A DNA stretch of 64,000 nucleotides from Lacibacter luteus (GCF_004118265.1 NZ_SDHW01000002.1:186001-250000), one strand, 5' to 3'; positions 16,381-24,909 are shown, numbered from the stretch's first letter. Translations and numbers: made by a program. Notes: generated by a model from the sequence alone, not told the origin.

Positions 16381-17277
16381 TTATCTTGCAGAAGTACGCT
16401 TTTGTGTGCTTGGTACACGACGCTTAGGAGCACCGCCAGGACCACCTGCGTTGTTACCGCCTTGTCCACGGCCACCGCCACGGTTACCACCACGTCCGCC
16501 TCTGTCACGACCACCTTCTTCACCTTCGTCGAACTTAGGACCTCTTTCTTCTACTTCTTCAGTTTCTTCTTCCTCTTTTTCAACCTGGCGTTCAGCTAAA
16601 CCTTCAGCAATAGCTGCAGTGATGTATTGTGTAATGATAGCGATTGACTTTGTAGCATCGTCGTTACCCGGAATAAAGTAATCAACTTTATTAGGATCGC
16701 AGTTTGTATCAACTAAACCAAAAGTTGTGATACCTAAACGTTTTGCTTCAGCCAAACCAATGTGTTCGTGACCAATATCAACGAGGAACAAAGCAGCAGG
16801 TACACGGCTCATGTTAGCGATACCGCCCAATACTTTTTCCATTTTTTCTTTATCACGGCTAAGTTGTAAACGCTCTTTCTTAGTAATGCTGTCGAAAGAA
16901 CCGTCGTTCAACATTTTTTCAATGCTCTGCATTTTCTTCACACTCTTACGAACAGTGTTGAAGTTTGTTAACATACCACCCAACCAACGGTCAGTTACGT
17001 AAGGCATGTTTACTTTCTGTGCACATTCTGTAACGATCTCTTTAGCTTGTTTCTTAGTAGCAACAAACATGATCTTTTTACCGCTGCGTGCCAGTTGTTT
17101 CATTGCAGCTGCAGTTTCCTGCAAACCTTCAACTGTTTTGTTGAGGTCGATGATGTGAATACCTTTCTTTTCAGCAAAGATGTAAGGCAACATCTTGGGA
17201 TTCCACTTCTTCTTCAGGTGACCAAAGTGTACACCCGCTTCGAGTAATTGCTGTTGTAATGAAGTGTTATTTTCCAT
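16381..17277 (-). CDS. rpsB: 30S ribosomal protein S2 with RG-rich C-terminal extension
   Basis: Residues 1 to about 231 are a standard S2: LLEAGVHFGHLKKKWNPKM, TDRWLGGMLTNFNTVR and LFLVDIGHEHIGLAEAKRLG are family signatures. The remaining 67 residues are an unusual tail: an acidic run (about 233-246), then an arginine-glycine repeat (about 254-273: GRDRGGRGGNRGGGRGQ), a glycine patch and a basic end (about 285-298). Total length is 298, against about 240 in most bacteria. S2 sits on the 30S platform near the mRNA exit, so the tail could touch mRNA or ribosomal RNA; that is inference. It follows rpsI by 94 bases, with an eight-base-pair hairpin (17330-17337 with 17342-17349) in the gap. Confidence 0.97.
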   Translation of the reverse strand: MENNTSLQQQLLEAGVHFGHLKKKWNPKMLPYIFAEKKGIHIIDLNKTVEGLQETAAAMKQLARSGKKIMFVATKKQAKEIVTECAQKVNMPYVTDRWLGGMLTNFNTVRKSVKKMQSIEKMLNDGSFDSITKKERLQLSRDKEKMEKVLGGIANMSRVPAALFLVDIGHEHIGLAEAKRLGITTFGLVDTNCDPNKVDYFIPGNDDATKSIAIITQYITAAIAEGLAERQVEKEEEETEEVEERGPKFDEGEEGGRDRGGRGGNRGGGRGQGGNNAGGPGGAPKRRVPSTQKRTSAR

Positions 17278-17371
17278 TATAATTTGTTTATCGTTTTTTG
17301 ATTCTTGTTTCTTGTTTGGTTAGGGTAAAGTGGTTTAACAATAAACCACAAACCCACAACCATAAACTATA

Positions 17372-17761
17372 TTAACGTTTAGAGAACTGGTAGCTACGAC
17401 GAGCTTTCTTCTTACCAAATTTCTTACGTTCAACACCACGAGGATCACGTTTCAGTAAACCTGCAGCTTTCAATACAGGACGATATTCAGGATTCACTTC
17501 CAGCAAAGCACGGGCAATACCCAGTTTCACTGCTTCTGCCTGACCTTTAATACCACCGCCATTAGCGTTGATCTTTACATCAAACTTGTCTAATGAATCA
17601 ACTGTTTTTAAAGGAGCTTCTACCTGGTTTTGTAAGTAAACCAAGCTGAAATATTCTTTGTAGTTTTTGTCGTTCACAGTAATTGTACCGTTACCCTTGC
17701 TGATGAATACACGGGTAATGGCTTCTTTACGGCGACCAACTGCGTTTTTTTGCTTTTCCAT
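17372..17761 (-). CDS. rpsI: 30S ribosomal protein S9
   Basis: The 129-residue protein has the family opening AVGRRKEAITRVFISKGNG, the GGGIKGQAEAVKLGIARAL core and the basic C-terminal tail ending YQFSKR, whose last residues reach the P-site tRNA in known ribosomes. The length is normal. It follows rplM by 53 bases, the near-universal rplM-rpsI pair. A short piece of a widespread palindromic repeat lies in the gap, directly after the rplM stop. Confidence 0.97.
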   Translation of the reverse strand: MEKQKNAVGRRKEAITRVFISKGNGTITVNDKNYKEYFSLVYLQNQVEAPLKTVDSLDKFDVKINANGGGIKGQAEAVKLGIARALLEVNPEYRPVLKAAGLLKRDPRGVERKKFGKKKARRSYQFSKR

Positions 17762-17794
17762 TTATCTTTTGTTTGGAATGTTAATGTTGTTTAA

Positions 17795-17813
17795 CCCTGA
17801 GCGGAGTCGAAGG
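17795..17813. repeat. Short interspersed palindromic repeat next to the rplM stop
   Basis: The 19-base segment ccctgagcggagtcgaagg starts one base beyond the rplM stop and matches an imperfect palindrome I recognise as occurring between genes in many bacterial genomes. It forms a weak hairpin. Confidence 0.6.
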
Positions 17814-17814
17814 A

Positions 17815-18258
17815 TTAAAATTTCAGTTCTTTAGGTTGTTGTGCAATGTGTGTATGTTTATCGCCAGCATATACAAACAACTTCTTGTACATTTTACGGC
17901 CAAGGCGGTTTTTAGGTAACATGCCTTTGATAGCACGCTCTAATACCACTTCCGGACGACGACGCAGAAGGTCTTTAGCGATTTCAATTTTCTGACCACC
18001 AGGATAACCACTGAAGTTTTGGTACTCTTTGTAGTTTACTTTGTCGCCAGTGAATTTTACTTTTTCAGCGTTGATGATGATTACGTAATCGCCACAATCA
18101 ACGTGAGGAGTGTAATAGGCTTTGTTTTTGCCACGCAGAATCGCAGCAATTTTTGAACTCATGCGTCCAACGGTTTGATTGGTGCCGTCAACAACGTACC
18201 AGTTACGTTGCACGGTAGCCTCGTTCGCATGCTTCGTAGTGAAATGTAATTTGCTCAT
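17815..18258 (-). CDS. rplM: 50S ribosomal protein L13
   Basis: The 147-residue protein has the L13 signatures WYVVDGTNQTVGRMSSKIA, the segment GDYVIIINAEKVKFTG and GMLPKNRLGRKMYKKLFVYAG. The length is typical. It is the first gene of the rplM-rpsI-rpsB-tsf group. An exact -7 box (18324-18331) and a leader with two hairpins, one followed by a T run, precede it, so transcription may be controlled by attenuation or L13 feedback. Confidence 0.97.
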   Translation of the reverse strand: MSKLHFTTKHANEATVQRNWYVVDGTNQTVGRMSSKIAAILRGKNKAYYTPHVDCGDYVIIINAEKVKFTGDKVNYKEYQNFSGYPGGQKIEIAKDLLRRRPEVVLERAIKGMLPKNRLGRKMYKKLFVYAGDKHTHIAQQPKELKF

Positions 18259-18273
18259 TGTATTTAATTTTTA

Positions 18274-18320
18274 CCACGCCATCCCGTGGTTATTAGAAAA
18301 ATCCCGTTTTTTGGAACGGG
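18274..18320 (-). promoter_or_regulatory. Structured rplM leader with terminator-like hairpin
   Basis: On the minus strand the leader starts almost at a hairpin cccgtt/aacggg (18303-18320) followed by ATTTTT, then a second hairpin ccacg/cgtgg (18274-18289) near the start codon. A GC stem plus T run ahead of a ribosomal operon is the usual look of an attenuator. Confidence 0.5.
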
Positions 18321-18323
18321 TCG

Positions 18324-18331
18324 CAAAGGTA
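18324..18331 (-). promoter_or_regulatory. -7 promoter box of the rplM operon
   Basis: TACCTTTG on the minus strand, an exact TAnnTTTG box with a TTG triplet about 22 bases further upstream, fitting the -33 element. The predicted leader is about 60 nt, much longer than in most other genes here. Confidence 0.6.
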
Positions 18332-18513
18332 GGCACAGATTGTCCACATTGCCAAAGAATGCAGGAAGTATTTTACAACGCACTTTTGCAAAGCATTGAT
18401 TTACAGTAAAAATTTTGCAACATTTTTTAAGTGGGTCGCTGAAAAGCTTATTCATCAAGCAAAGCACTCAACTTTCTTGGCAAGAATTGACGCTGACAAA
18501 GGCTTTTGGCGAA

Positions 18514-19350
18514 TTAATTGGAAGTAGGACAGCGGTAAGAGGTAATGCTGAAAGTAACTCCGATTGTTGCCATTATATATTGATCTCTTTGTCCGCTAAA
18601 TCCACGTTGCGAGCCTGCCGTACCAATACGGGTGCCGGTTTCGTAGCTGCGGTCTTGCAGAAAAGATGCTGCCGAGCCTACCGGGTAAGTGGCCAAACCG
18701 GCATAAGTGCCGGATACATCGTCGATAAAATCGGTGGTAGTAAACCTGTGGGCAACTTCGAAGTTGATGTTTGTTTTATCGTTTAACGCATACTTAAAGC
18801 CCACACCAACAGGAAATGCCACAGCTGTTGTAGAATACAGTTCTCTGTTAGGATAAGCGGCCGACCCCTGCCCTTCCGTTCCTAAAGGACGTAAAAAATA
18901 CTTCGTATTATCGAGGTAAGCATATGGGTCGAAGTTAAACACCCCTGCACCAAAAGTGATGTATGGTGTAAAGCGTTCGCCAGGGTTTGTTGGGTTAAAG
19001 CGGAAGAAATTAAAATCGCCCTGTACCATCATTTCCCAAAGATTCGTGTTAAAGCTAAGGTTACGGCGTATGCGGAACTCATTCTTCTTTTCATAAATAT
19101 CGCTGTAACCAAGCTGGGCAAAATTGGCACCAATGCGAATTGCAACATAGTTATTTATCTGCTTGCGAAAGAAAACCCCGGCTGCAATTTTAGGACGGTT
19201 TAGCTTTTTATCGGGATTAAGATCGCCAAAATAATGAGCGGCCCCAAGCTGAACGCCAAACTCACCTTCGTGGCGGTACCCATCATACTGGGCAAACAGT
19301 TTTGCAGATAATTGGGTAAACAGGAAAAGAGAGAAGAGGATTTTTTTCAT
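18514..19350 (-). CDS. DUF6089-type outer-membrane beta-barrel protein
   Basis: The 278-residue protein has a signal peptide (MKKILFSLFLFTQLSAKLFA) and then alternating amphipathic strands with aromatic ends, as in small outer-membrane barrels. The opening GEFGVQLGAAHYFGDLNP and the later YITFGAGVFNFDPYA resemble DUF6089 proteins, which in many Bacteroidota sit directly after nadK, as here. The function is unknown; a role in envelope biogenesis is likely from the neighbourhood. The usual next gene, uppS, is not present. Four extra residues after the last strand include a cysteine (YRCPTSN). Confidence 0.78.
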   Translation of the reverse strand: MKKILFSLFLFTQLSAKLFAQYDGYRHEGEFGVQLGAAHYFGDLNPDKKLNRPKIAAGVFFRKQINNYVAIRIGANFAQLGYSDIYEKKNEFRIRRNLSFNTNLWEMMVQGDFNFFRFNPTNPGERFTPYITFGAGVFNFDPYAYLDNTKYFLRPLGTEGQGSAAYPNRELYSTTAVAFPVGVGFKYALNDKTNINFEVAHRFTTTDFIDDVSGTYAGLATYPVGSAASFLQDRSYETGTRIGTAGSQRGFSGQRDQYIMATIGVTFSITSYRCPTSN

Positions 19351-19462
19351 CAGTTTTATTTCTCAAGAATGTAATAACGCAAATATCAGGGTTTTCATGT
19401 GCTGGAAATGCATGTTTTTATAAGTGAGAAACTTGTGGGGTTAGGTGTGCGATTATTATCCA

Positions 19463-20341
19463 TCAGTTTCTGCGGTCGAGCCCCCACGATAATTTGTTGC
19501 GCAGTGTTTGTAAAAAATTGTTTTCGTTTAAGCGAATAAGGCTTACAGTAAAATCTTCCTTTTTCACTGCCAGTTGTATTGTTTTCTGCACGATCTCTTT
19601 TCTTGAGTCGAGTGTACAAAGAAAACTGTCGGTACGTCCTTCAATTTCAAAAGAAATGATATTGTTATCGGGCACCACAATCGGACGCACATTCAAATTA
19701 TGTGGCGAAACCGGTGTTATTACAAAACTACCTGAGTCGGGGAATACCACCGGACCATTGCAACTGAGCGAATACCCGGTTGAGCCTGTTGGTGTGGCCA
19801 CAATTAATCCATCTGCCCAATAGCTGTTTAAAAATTCGCCGTTGAGGTATGCATGAATTTTGATCATGGATGATGTATCGAGCTTATGAATAGCAAATTC
19901 ATTCAACCCATAAGGTGTATCGCCAAAGAGCGGCATATTACTATCGAGATGAATAAGCGTACGCTCATCCTCTACGTAAGTGTGGTTTTTTAATGACGCT
20001 ACTACTGTTTCCAGTTCTTCACGCCCGATACTTGCCAGAAAACCCAATCTGCCAAAGTTGATGCCCAGTAACGGAATAGGTTGCTCACGCACCATTGTAA
20101 CGGTGTCGAGCAGGGTACCATCGCCACCAAGACTTATCATACATTCAAAAGAATCGTCCAGATCTTCGTAGGAATGAAATAAAAGGGGCTCCTGCGTAAA
20201 CGCAATATCTTCTTTGATCTGCTCAAAAAAACCCCTGTAAATAATTGCCTGAATATTGTTGGCTTGTAACTCTTCTAATAAGCGCTTAATATCTTCTTTT
20301 TGCTCCGACTCGTAAACCCTGCTGTAGATTGCTACTTTCAT
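19463..20341 (-). CDS. nadK: NAD kinase
   Basis: The 292-residue enzyme phosphorylates NAD to NADP in the cytoplasm. The active-site motif GGDGT is at 72-76, followed by GINFGRLGFLAS, LNEFAIHKLDTSSM, the ADGLIVATPTGSTGYSLS segment and the ITPVSPHNLNVRPIV strand, all hallmarks of the family. The length is normal. It lies between the small barrel gene and DUF6089 on one strand, a Bacteroidota-type neighbourhood with CBS upstream. Confidence 0.96.
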   Translation of the reverse strand: MKVAIYSRVYESEQKEDIKRLLEELQANNIQAIIYRGFFEQIKEDIAFTQEPLLFHSYEDLDDSFECMISLGGDGTLLDTVTMVREQPIPLLGINFGRLGFLASIGREELETVVASLKNHTYVEDERTLIHLDSNMPLFGDTPYGLNEFAIHKLDTSSMIKIHAYLNGEFLNSYWADGLIVATPTGSTGYSLSCNGPVVFPDSGSFVITPVSPHNLNVRPIVVPDNNIISFEIEGRTDSFLCTLDSRKEIVQKTIQLAVKKEDFTVSLIRLNENNFLQTLRNKLSWGLDRRN

Positions 20342-20445
20342 CTGTTTAATATTTGCTTATACACTGTGTACTACCAATAGTAAAAAGTATAACGCTCTTG
20401 TTTTATTAAAAATGTCCGTAAACATTTCGCAGAGAAGATAAAGAA

Positions 20446-21939
20446 TTAAAAATCTCTGCGCATGTGTAAAAATAACCCGTTTTGCCCCAACTGGTTAAAG
20501 GAATATTCAAAACGTGCAACAAAATCGTAATAGCTCAACACATCAATACCTGCACCATAGGTATACAAAAATTTGTTGTTTAAAACACTGTTGCTGCCGG
20601 TTGGCAAATGGCTTGCACCAATATCGCCATATACTTTTGCAACAATCTTAAATGGTATTTTCTTATACTTCTCGTTCTTTATTATAAACGTAGGCACATT
20701 AATATTTGCTACTTCCTGTCGAAATGTTCCCTTTAAAATTCCGGCCTGCACACCGTCAATTACATAGTATTCAAGACCACGTAATACCCAGTCGCCATAA
20801 CCAAGTGCAGCCAGGTTATACATGGGTTGTTTAAAAGGAACTTTAACCATGTAATACCCAACAAGGGAAGTAGATGTTTTTTTTGACAGCTGAAAAAATT
20901 TACCGCCCTTACCTTGAAAATGCCACAGGTTCATGCCTTTTGATCCCAGGCCTCTCTGTGTAAACGAACCGCTGAATAAAAAACCCTTCCACGGATACAC
21001 ATTGTTATTGGCATTATAGTATTGATAGTTGTATACAAATTCGCCATAGCGTTGGCGAGATTTGTTATCGGTGAAATAAGGCAGATACCCCTTAATTGCA
21101 TTGTTTTGTATAATGGTTGCAATGGTGTCGGGTATTACCTCGTCTACATAACTTAAACGAAATGTATGGCGATGATTTACTCCTTTACGAATTGTATAAC
21201 CTGCTTCTATTTTAAGAGTGGTTTTTACAAAGCTGCTTATCTGTGCATTGCTAACAGGAAAAAAAACCTGTTTATTACTGTCTGTTGCATAAGCCATCTG
21301 TCTCGATTGCTTATAAAAAATTCCTCCCAGAAAACCTTTCTCAAGTTTTTTATCTGCATATGGTTGTTCGTAAAAAATTGAGTACTCTCTAGTATAACCG
21401 TTAATAAAATTGAAGTTGAGCTTATCTCTTCTGCCGGATACATTATCCCAAACCAACTTTAAACCATAGTTTACACGTTCGAGACTTCCATCCTGTTCAA
21501 TTAACCATTGATTGGGATTGCGATCGACAAGTTTAAAATAAGGTGAAGGGAAAATATACCAGCGTTCTTTTACATCAATCAAAAGATCGATATGTGTTTC
21601 GCTCCAGTTTGTTATACGTGGAATAACTTCCAGAAAAAGTAATGTATTAAACACATTCAATCTGGCTTGTTCAATTACTCCTTCCAACTGGTTGGCTAAA
21701 AATTTTGATCCTGCACGAAAAGGAACTTCACGAAGTATGATATACTCCTTTGTTTTGTTATTGCCGTTAATGATAACGGATCGTATTGTAAGTTCTGCAG
21801 AGTCGGGAAACTGGTGGATGATTTTTTGAAGCCTTTGTTTTGCAGTATCAATTGCAACCGAAGGTTGAGCATGCAGCTGTTGAATTGCAAATTGCAACAC
21901 AATAAATAAACAAATGCTATAAATCAGTTTTGGGTGCAT
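20446..21939 (-). CDS. POTRA-containing BamA/TamA-like outer-membrane protein
   Basis: The 497-residue protein has a signal peptide ending near HAQ, then one POTRA-like domain (about 50-125: IRSVIINGNNKTKEYIILRE, then a helix and the ITNWSETHIDLLIDVKERW strand), and a beta-barrel to the C-terminal phenylalanine (HMRRDF), the usual outer-membrane assembly signal. It is much shorter than BamA, which has five POTRA domains, so it is not the main assembly factor; it could be a TamA- or two-partner-like protein or a lipid exporter. It sits between the CBS gene and nadK. Confidence 0.78.
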   Translation of the reverse strand: MHPKLIYSICLFIVLQFAIQQLHAQPSVAIDTAKQRLQKIIHQFPDSAELTIRSVIINGNNKTKEYIILREVPFRAGSKFLANQLEGVIEQARLNVFNTLLFLEVIPRITNWSETHIDLLIDVKERWYIFPSPYFKLVDRNPNQWLIEQDGSLERVNYGLKLVWDNVSGRRDKLNFNFINGYTREYSIFYEQPYADKKLEKGFLGGIFYKQSRQMAYATDSNKQVFFPVSNAQISSFVKTTLKIEAGYTIRKGVNHRHTFRLSYVDEVIPDTIATIIQNNAIKGYLPYFTDNKSRQRYGEFVYNYQYYNANNNVYPWKGFLFSGSFTQRGLGSKGMNLWHFQGKGGKFFQLSKKTSTSLVGYYMVKVPFKQPMYNLAALGYGDWVLRGLEYYVIDGVQAGILKGTFRQEVANINVPTFIIKNEKYKKIPFKIVAKVYGDIGASHLPTGSNSVLNNKFLYTYGAGIDVLSYYDFVARFEYSFNQLGQNGLFLHMRRDF

Positions 21940-22011
21940 TACTCATTTTCTGCTAAGGACAGATCTTAAATGTACTATGAAAAACGCAGAAACTGTTAAA
22001 GCTAACAGAAA

Positions 22012-22671
22012 CTAAATGTTAAGATAATTCATGAGGTGATCGTAGTTCAAACGCAGCTCTTCTTCCGAAAGATTTTCACCAAAGTACCTTACTACGTTAT
22101 ACTCATATCGTTCGAACGATGCAAGAATATCCTGGATATCGCTTTTATTTACTTTGATGGCCACCATTAATTCGCCTGTTGAAGAATCTGTCCAGGTATT
22201 AAGATGAATGATGCGGGCATTATTCGATTCAACAATACGGCCAATTTCGGAAATATAAAAACTGGAGGGATTGATTTGCAGAATAATTATACCGCCCGGC
22301 ACTTGTGCTGCAGTATAATTTGCAGCTGCATGCAGTAATTCGTCTTTTGTAATTACACCTAACAGATCGCCATCATCTTTTACAACAGGTAATACAGCAA
22401 GCTGCTGTTGATGCATAACTCTTAAAGGCACGAGAAAAAAATCAATTGGATTTATTTTCACAGGCGACCCTATGTGCAATAAAGCAGAAACAGCAGACCG
22501 CTCATCGGCGTTCTGTGCTTCAGCTTCTGTAATTAGTCCGAGATATTTTTGTTGATCTACTACCGGCAGCTCACTGATTCTGTACTCCTCCATCAGATCC
22601 AATGCCTGCCGAACTGTATCTGTGGCTTGTAAAGCGGGGATAGAATTTGTTATGAGTTCGGAGGCTGTCAT
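22012..22671 (-). CDS. CBS-domain protein
   Basis: The 219-residue protein has two CBS modules (about 1-125: VRQALDLMEEYRISELPVVD and LAVLPVVKDDGDLLGVITKDELL), which bind adenosine-type ligands. An ACT-like region follows (about 135-200: GGIIILQINPSSFYISEIGRI). CBS proteins of this type stand near nadK in many Bacteroidota, but the ligand and output are unknown. I take the ATG at 22671; a TTG two codons upstream is possible. It starts 15 bases after the alpha/beta hydrolase, so the two are co-transcribed. Confidence 0.85.
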   Translation of the reverse strand: MTASELITNSIPALQATDTVRQALDLMEEYRISELPVVDQQKYLGLITEAEAQNADERSAVSALLHIGSPVKINPIDFFLVPLRVMHQQQLAVLPVVKDDGDLLGVITKDELLHAAANYTAAQVPGGIIILQINPSSFYISEIGRIVESNNARIIHLNTWTDSSTGELMVAIKVNKSDIQDILASFERYEYNVVRYFGENLSEEELRLNYDHLMNYLNI

Positions 22672-22685
22672 TTTCAATTTTGTAT

Positions 22686-23459
22686 TTAAACCGGTACAGG
22701 TGCATTTAACTTGGTAAGAAACCCATTGAGTATTTCGTTGAACTCATCGGGCCTTTCCATCATGGGTGCGTGCCCGCATTTATCAATAAAATGCAACTCT
22801 GAGTTTGGAATAAGCTTGTTAAACTCTTTGCCAACAAACGGCGGTGTAATAGTATCGTTATTACCCCAAATCAACAGTGTTGGTGTTTTAATTTCTTTAA
22901 GCTCATCGCCAAGGTTATTACGGATAGCGCTTTTTGCCAATGCAATTACCTTAATTACTTTAATGCGTTGGTTTACGATGTCATAAACTTCATCAACCAG
23001 CTCTTTTGTTGCCATCGCCGGATCGTAAAACGTTACCTCCGTTTTTTTACGGATGTATTCGTAATCGCCACGTTTGGGATAGGTATCGCCCATACCATTT
23101 TCAAATAAACCCGAGCTCCCGGTAAGTATCAGCGATTTTATCCTTTCGGGATGTTTAAGTACATGCACTAATGCAACATGCCCACCCAAAGAGTTACCAA
23201 GCAAATGAATATTCTTATAATCTTTAAACTCTATAAATTTCTGTACATGCTTTTCTAATCCGCCAACAGTTGTGTGCAGCAGATCCAGATCGAACAAAGG
23301 GAGCATTGGCACAACAACTTTGTTGCGTTTGCTGAAATAATCAATGAGGTCTTTGAAATTACTTAATGCACCAAACAACCCATGGAGTAACATCAGCGGC
23401 TCGCCTTCGCCTGCTTCTATGTATCTAAATTTTCCTTCCTGTTTAATTTCGTAGTTCAT
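22686..23459 (-). CDS. Alpha/beta-hydrolase
   Basis: The 257-residue protein is a cytoplasmic alpha/beta-hydrolase of the MhpC/proline-iminopeptidase type. The oxyanion turn is HGLFGAL (26-32), the nucleophile S90 lies in LLGNSLGGHVAL, the acid in IWGNNDTITPP and the histidine in DKCGHAPMMERP. The substrate cannot be told. It is tightly spaced with the CBS gene downstream and 80 bases from cvpA upstream. Confidence 0.85.
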   Translation of the reverse strand: MNYEIKQEGKFRYIEAGEGEPLMLLHGLFGALSNFKDLIDYFSKRNKVVVPMLPLFDLDLLHTTVGGLEKHVQKFIEFKDYKNIHLLGNSLGGHVALVHVLKHPERIKSLILTGSSGLFENGMGDTYPKRGDYEYIRKKTEVTFYDPAMATKELVDEVYDIVNQRIKVIKVIALAKSAIRNNLGDELKEIKTPTLLIWGNNDTITPPFVGKEFNKLIPNSELHFIDKCGHAPMMERPDEFNEILNGFLTKLNAPVPV

Positions 23460-23539
23460 GTATTGGCAGCAAATAACAGTTGTTAATTGCTAAAATAGTT
23501 GATTTGACTGAAAAATAGTAATTCAGTTACAGAATGATC

Positions 23540-24082
23540 TTATTGCGGCTGCAGTTGCTTCCCCATCTTTTCGAAGAATTGCTGCAGCTCAGAAAACATA
23601 TTGCTGAAGATGGGTATTACAATACCGATCATTTCAATAACCTTCGGTCCAAGTGGCGCAATGTACGCATATGTGATGGATGTTGTTTTTGCTTCTTCGG
23701 TTATTAGTTTCAGTTGTGTTCCGTAAAACAACAATACACTAAAAACAAGCAGATACATACAGGCATATACCAACACACCACCCAGTTTATTTAACCACCC
23801 CATCCATGCGAGATCAACTGCTTTCTCAATAAGTTTTGCAACCGATCTTACAACAAGTATTACTAATAAAAATACCAGTGCAAATGCAAGAAACGGTAAC
23901 CATTGTACATTAATATTTGTAGACTGTGCCAACCATGCTGCAACTACTGTACTTAATTTAAGTGCAGCGGGCAGACCTATTATAAAAGCAAGAATAGAAA
24001 ATACCGCAATAATTAATCCATTGCGTATTCCTTTTACGGCTGCAAATACAAGGGCAATTGCTACAAGAATATCAATAAACAT
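23540..24082 (-). CDS. CvpA-family membrane protein
   Basis: The 180-residue inner-membrane protein has four hydrophobic segments (about 1-20, 25-50, 60-85 and 100-125) and the family pattern DILVAIALVFAAVKGIRNGL at the start. CvpA proteins were first linked to colicin V production and are now tied to envelope stress, but their action is not settled. It begins two bases after the yqeY stop, so the two are translated from one message. The C-terminal 40 residues are a soluble amphipathic helix (FSNMFSELQQFFEKMGKQ). Confidence 0.85.
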   Translation of the reverse strand: MFIDILVAIALVFAAVKGIRNGLIIAVFSILAFIIGLPAALKLSTVVAAWLAQSTNINVQWLPFLAFALVFLLVILVVRSVAKLIEKAVDLAWMGWLNKLGGVLVYACMYLLVFSVLLFYGTQLKLITEEAKTTSITYAYIAPLGPKVIEMIGIVIPIFSNMFSELQQFFEKMGKQLQPQ

Positions 24083-24084
24083 TA

Positions 24085-24534
24085 TTACTTGCTTAAAAGC
24101 TCTTTTACAACAGCGCTGATGGCTTTACCATCGGCCTGTCCGGCCAGTTGTTTACTTGCTACTCCCATTACTTTACCCATATCGGCAGCAGAAGTTGCAC
24201 CAACTTGTGTAACAATGGCTGCAATAATATTTTTTAATTCTTCTCCTTCAAGCTGCTTTGGTAAGAACTGTTCAATTACTGCAATTTCTTCCTGTTCTTT
24301 TTGTGCAAGATCGGTACGGTTTTGCTGTTGAAAAATTTCCAACGAATCCTTCCGTTGCTTTACCAGTTTTTGCAACAATTTAATTTCATCATCTGCTGTT
24401 ATTTCTCCACTACCGCCTGATGTTTTGGCCAACAAAATAGCTGCTTTAATGGCTCTTAATCCACGCAGGGAAGCTTCGTCTTTTGCTTTCATGGCATCTT
24501 TCATTTTCGCCATGATATTTTGTTCGAGACTCAT
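24085..24534 (-). CDS. GatB/YqeY-domain protein
   Basis: The 149-residue protein is a stand-alone YqeY: MKDAMKAKDEASLRGLRAIK at the start, the central KLVKQRKDSLEIFQQQNR and the C-terminal QVGATSAADMGKVMGV and AVVKELL segments. The same fold forms the tail of GatB in tRNA amidotransferase, where it touches tRNA, but the free protein has no proven role. It lies six bases after gldC and two before cvpA. Confidence 0.92.
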   Translation of the reverse strand: MSLEQNIMAKMKDAMKAKDEASLRGLRAIKAAILLAKTSGGSGEITADDEIKLLQKLVKQRKDSLEIFQQQNRTDLAQKEQEEIAVIEQFLPKQLEGEELKNIIAAIVTQVGATSAADMGKVMGVASKQLAGQADGKAISAVVKELLSK

Positions 24535-24540
24535 ATACGT

Positions 24541-24885
24541 TTACTGGTTTTGTTGAAGTTGACTCTTTTTAAATTTTTGCATGAAATCTTTTGCAAACTC
24601 TTTCATTTCTGCACTCAGCTCCGGCTGATTGGTTGCACGATTAAATGTATCGGCCATCGTCATTAACAACTGGTAATAAAAATCGGCCATTTCATCCACC
24701 ATCATATCCTTTGTCCAAAGATCAATACGCAGAGCCGATTTATCTGCACCATCCCAAAAAGCAACCATCATTGCTTTTGCTATTTGCTCCATGTCAGCAT
24801 TGCTGTCGCTGGCTTTCCACTTGATCTGTTCAGGCACTTTCTGGTCGTCCAGGTATACATCAATTGAAATATTACTTTTATGCAT
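24541..24885 (-). CDS. gldC: Gliding motility protein GldC
   Basis: The 114-residue protein matches the GldC family: an immunoglobulin-like start (SNISIDVYLDDQKVPEQIKW), the conserved RIDLWTKDMMVDEMADFYYQ and MADTFNRAT. GldC was found in Flavobacterium gliding mutants, but it is soluble, not a core T9SS component, and is present in many non-gliding Bacteroidota. It is transcribed ahead of yqeY and cvpA. An exact -7 box (24902-24909) sits just after the stop of the upstream glycosyltransferase gene. Confidence 0.9.
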   Translation of the reverse strand: MHKSNISIDVYLDDQKVPEQIKWKASDSNADMEQIAKAMMVAFWDGADKSALRIDLWTKDMMVDEMADFYYQLLMTMADTFNRATNQPELSAEMKEFAKDFMQKFKKSQLQQNQ

Positions 24886-24901
24886 AGTGTAAATTGAGGA
24901 G

Positions 24902-24909
24902 CAAAGGTA
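24902..24909 (-). promoter_or_regulatory. -7 promoter box of the gldC operon
   Basis: TACCTTTG on the minus strand, exact TAnnTTTG, 16 bases before the gldC ATG and in the 26-base gap after the glycosyltransferase stop. It indicates that gldC starts its own transcript. Confidence 0.5.
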
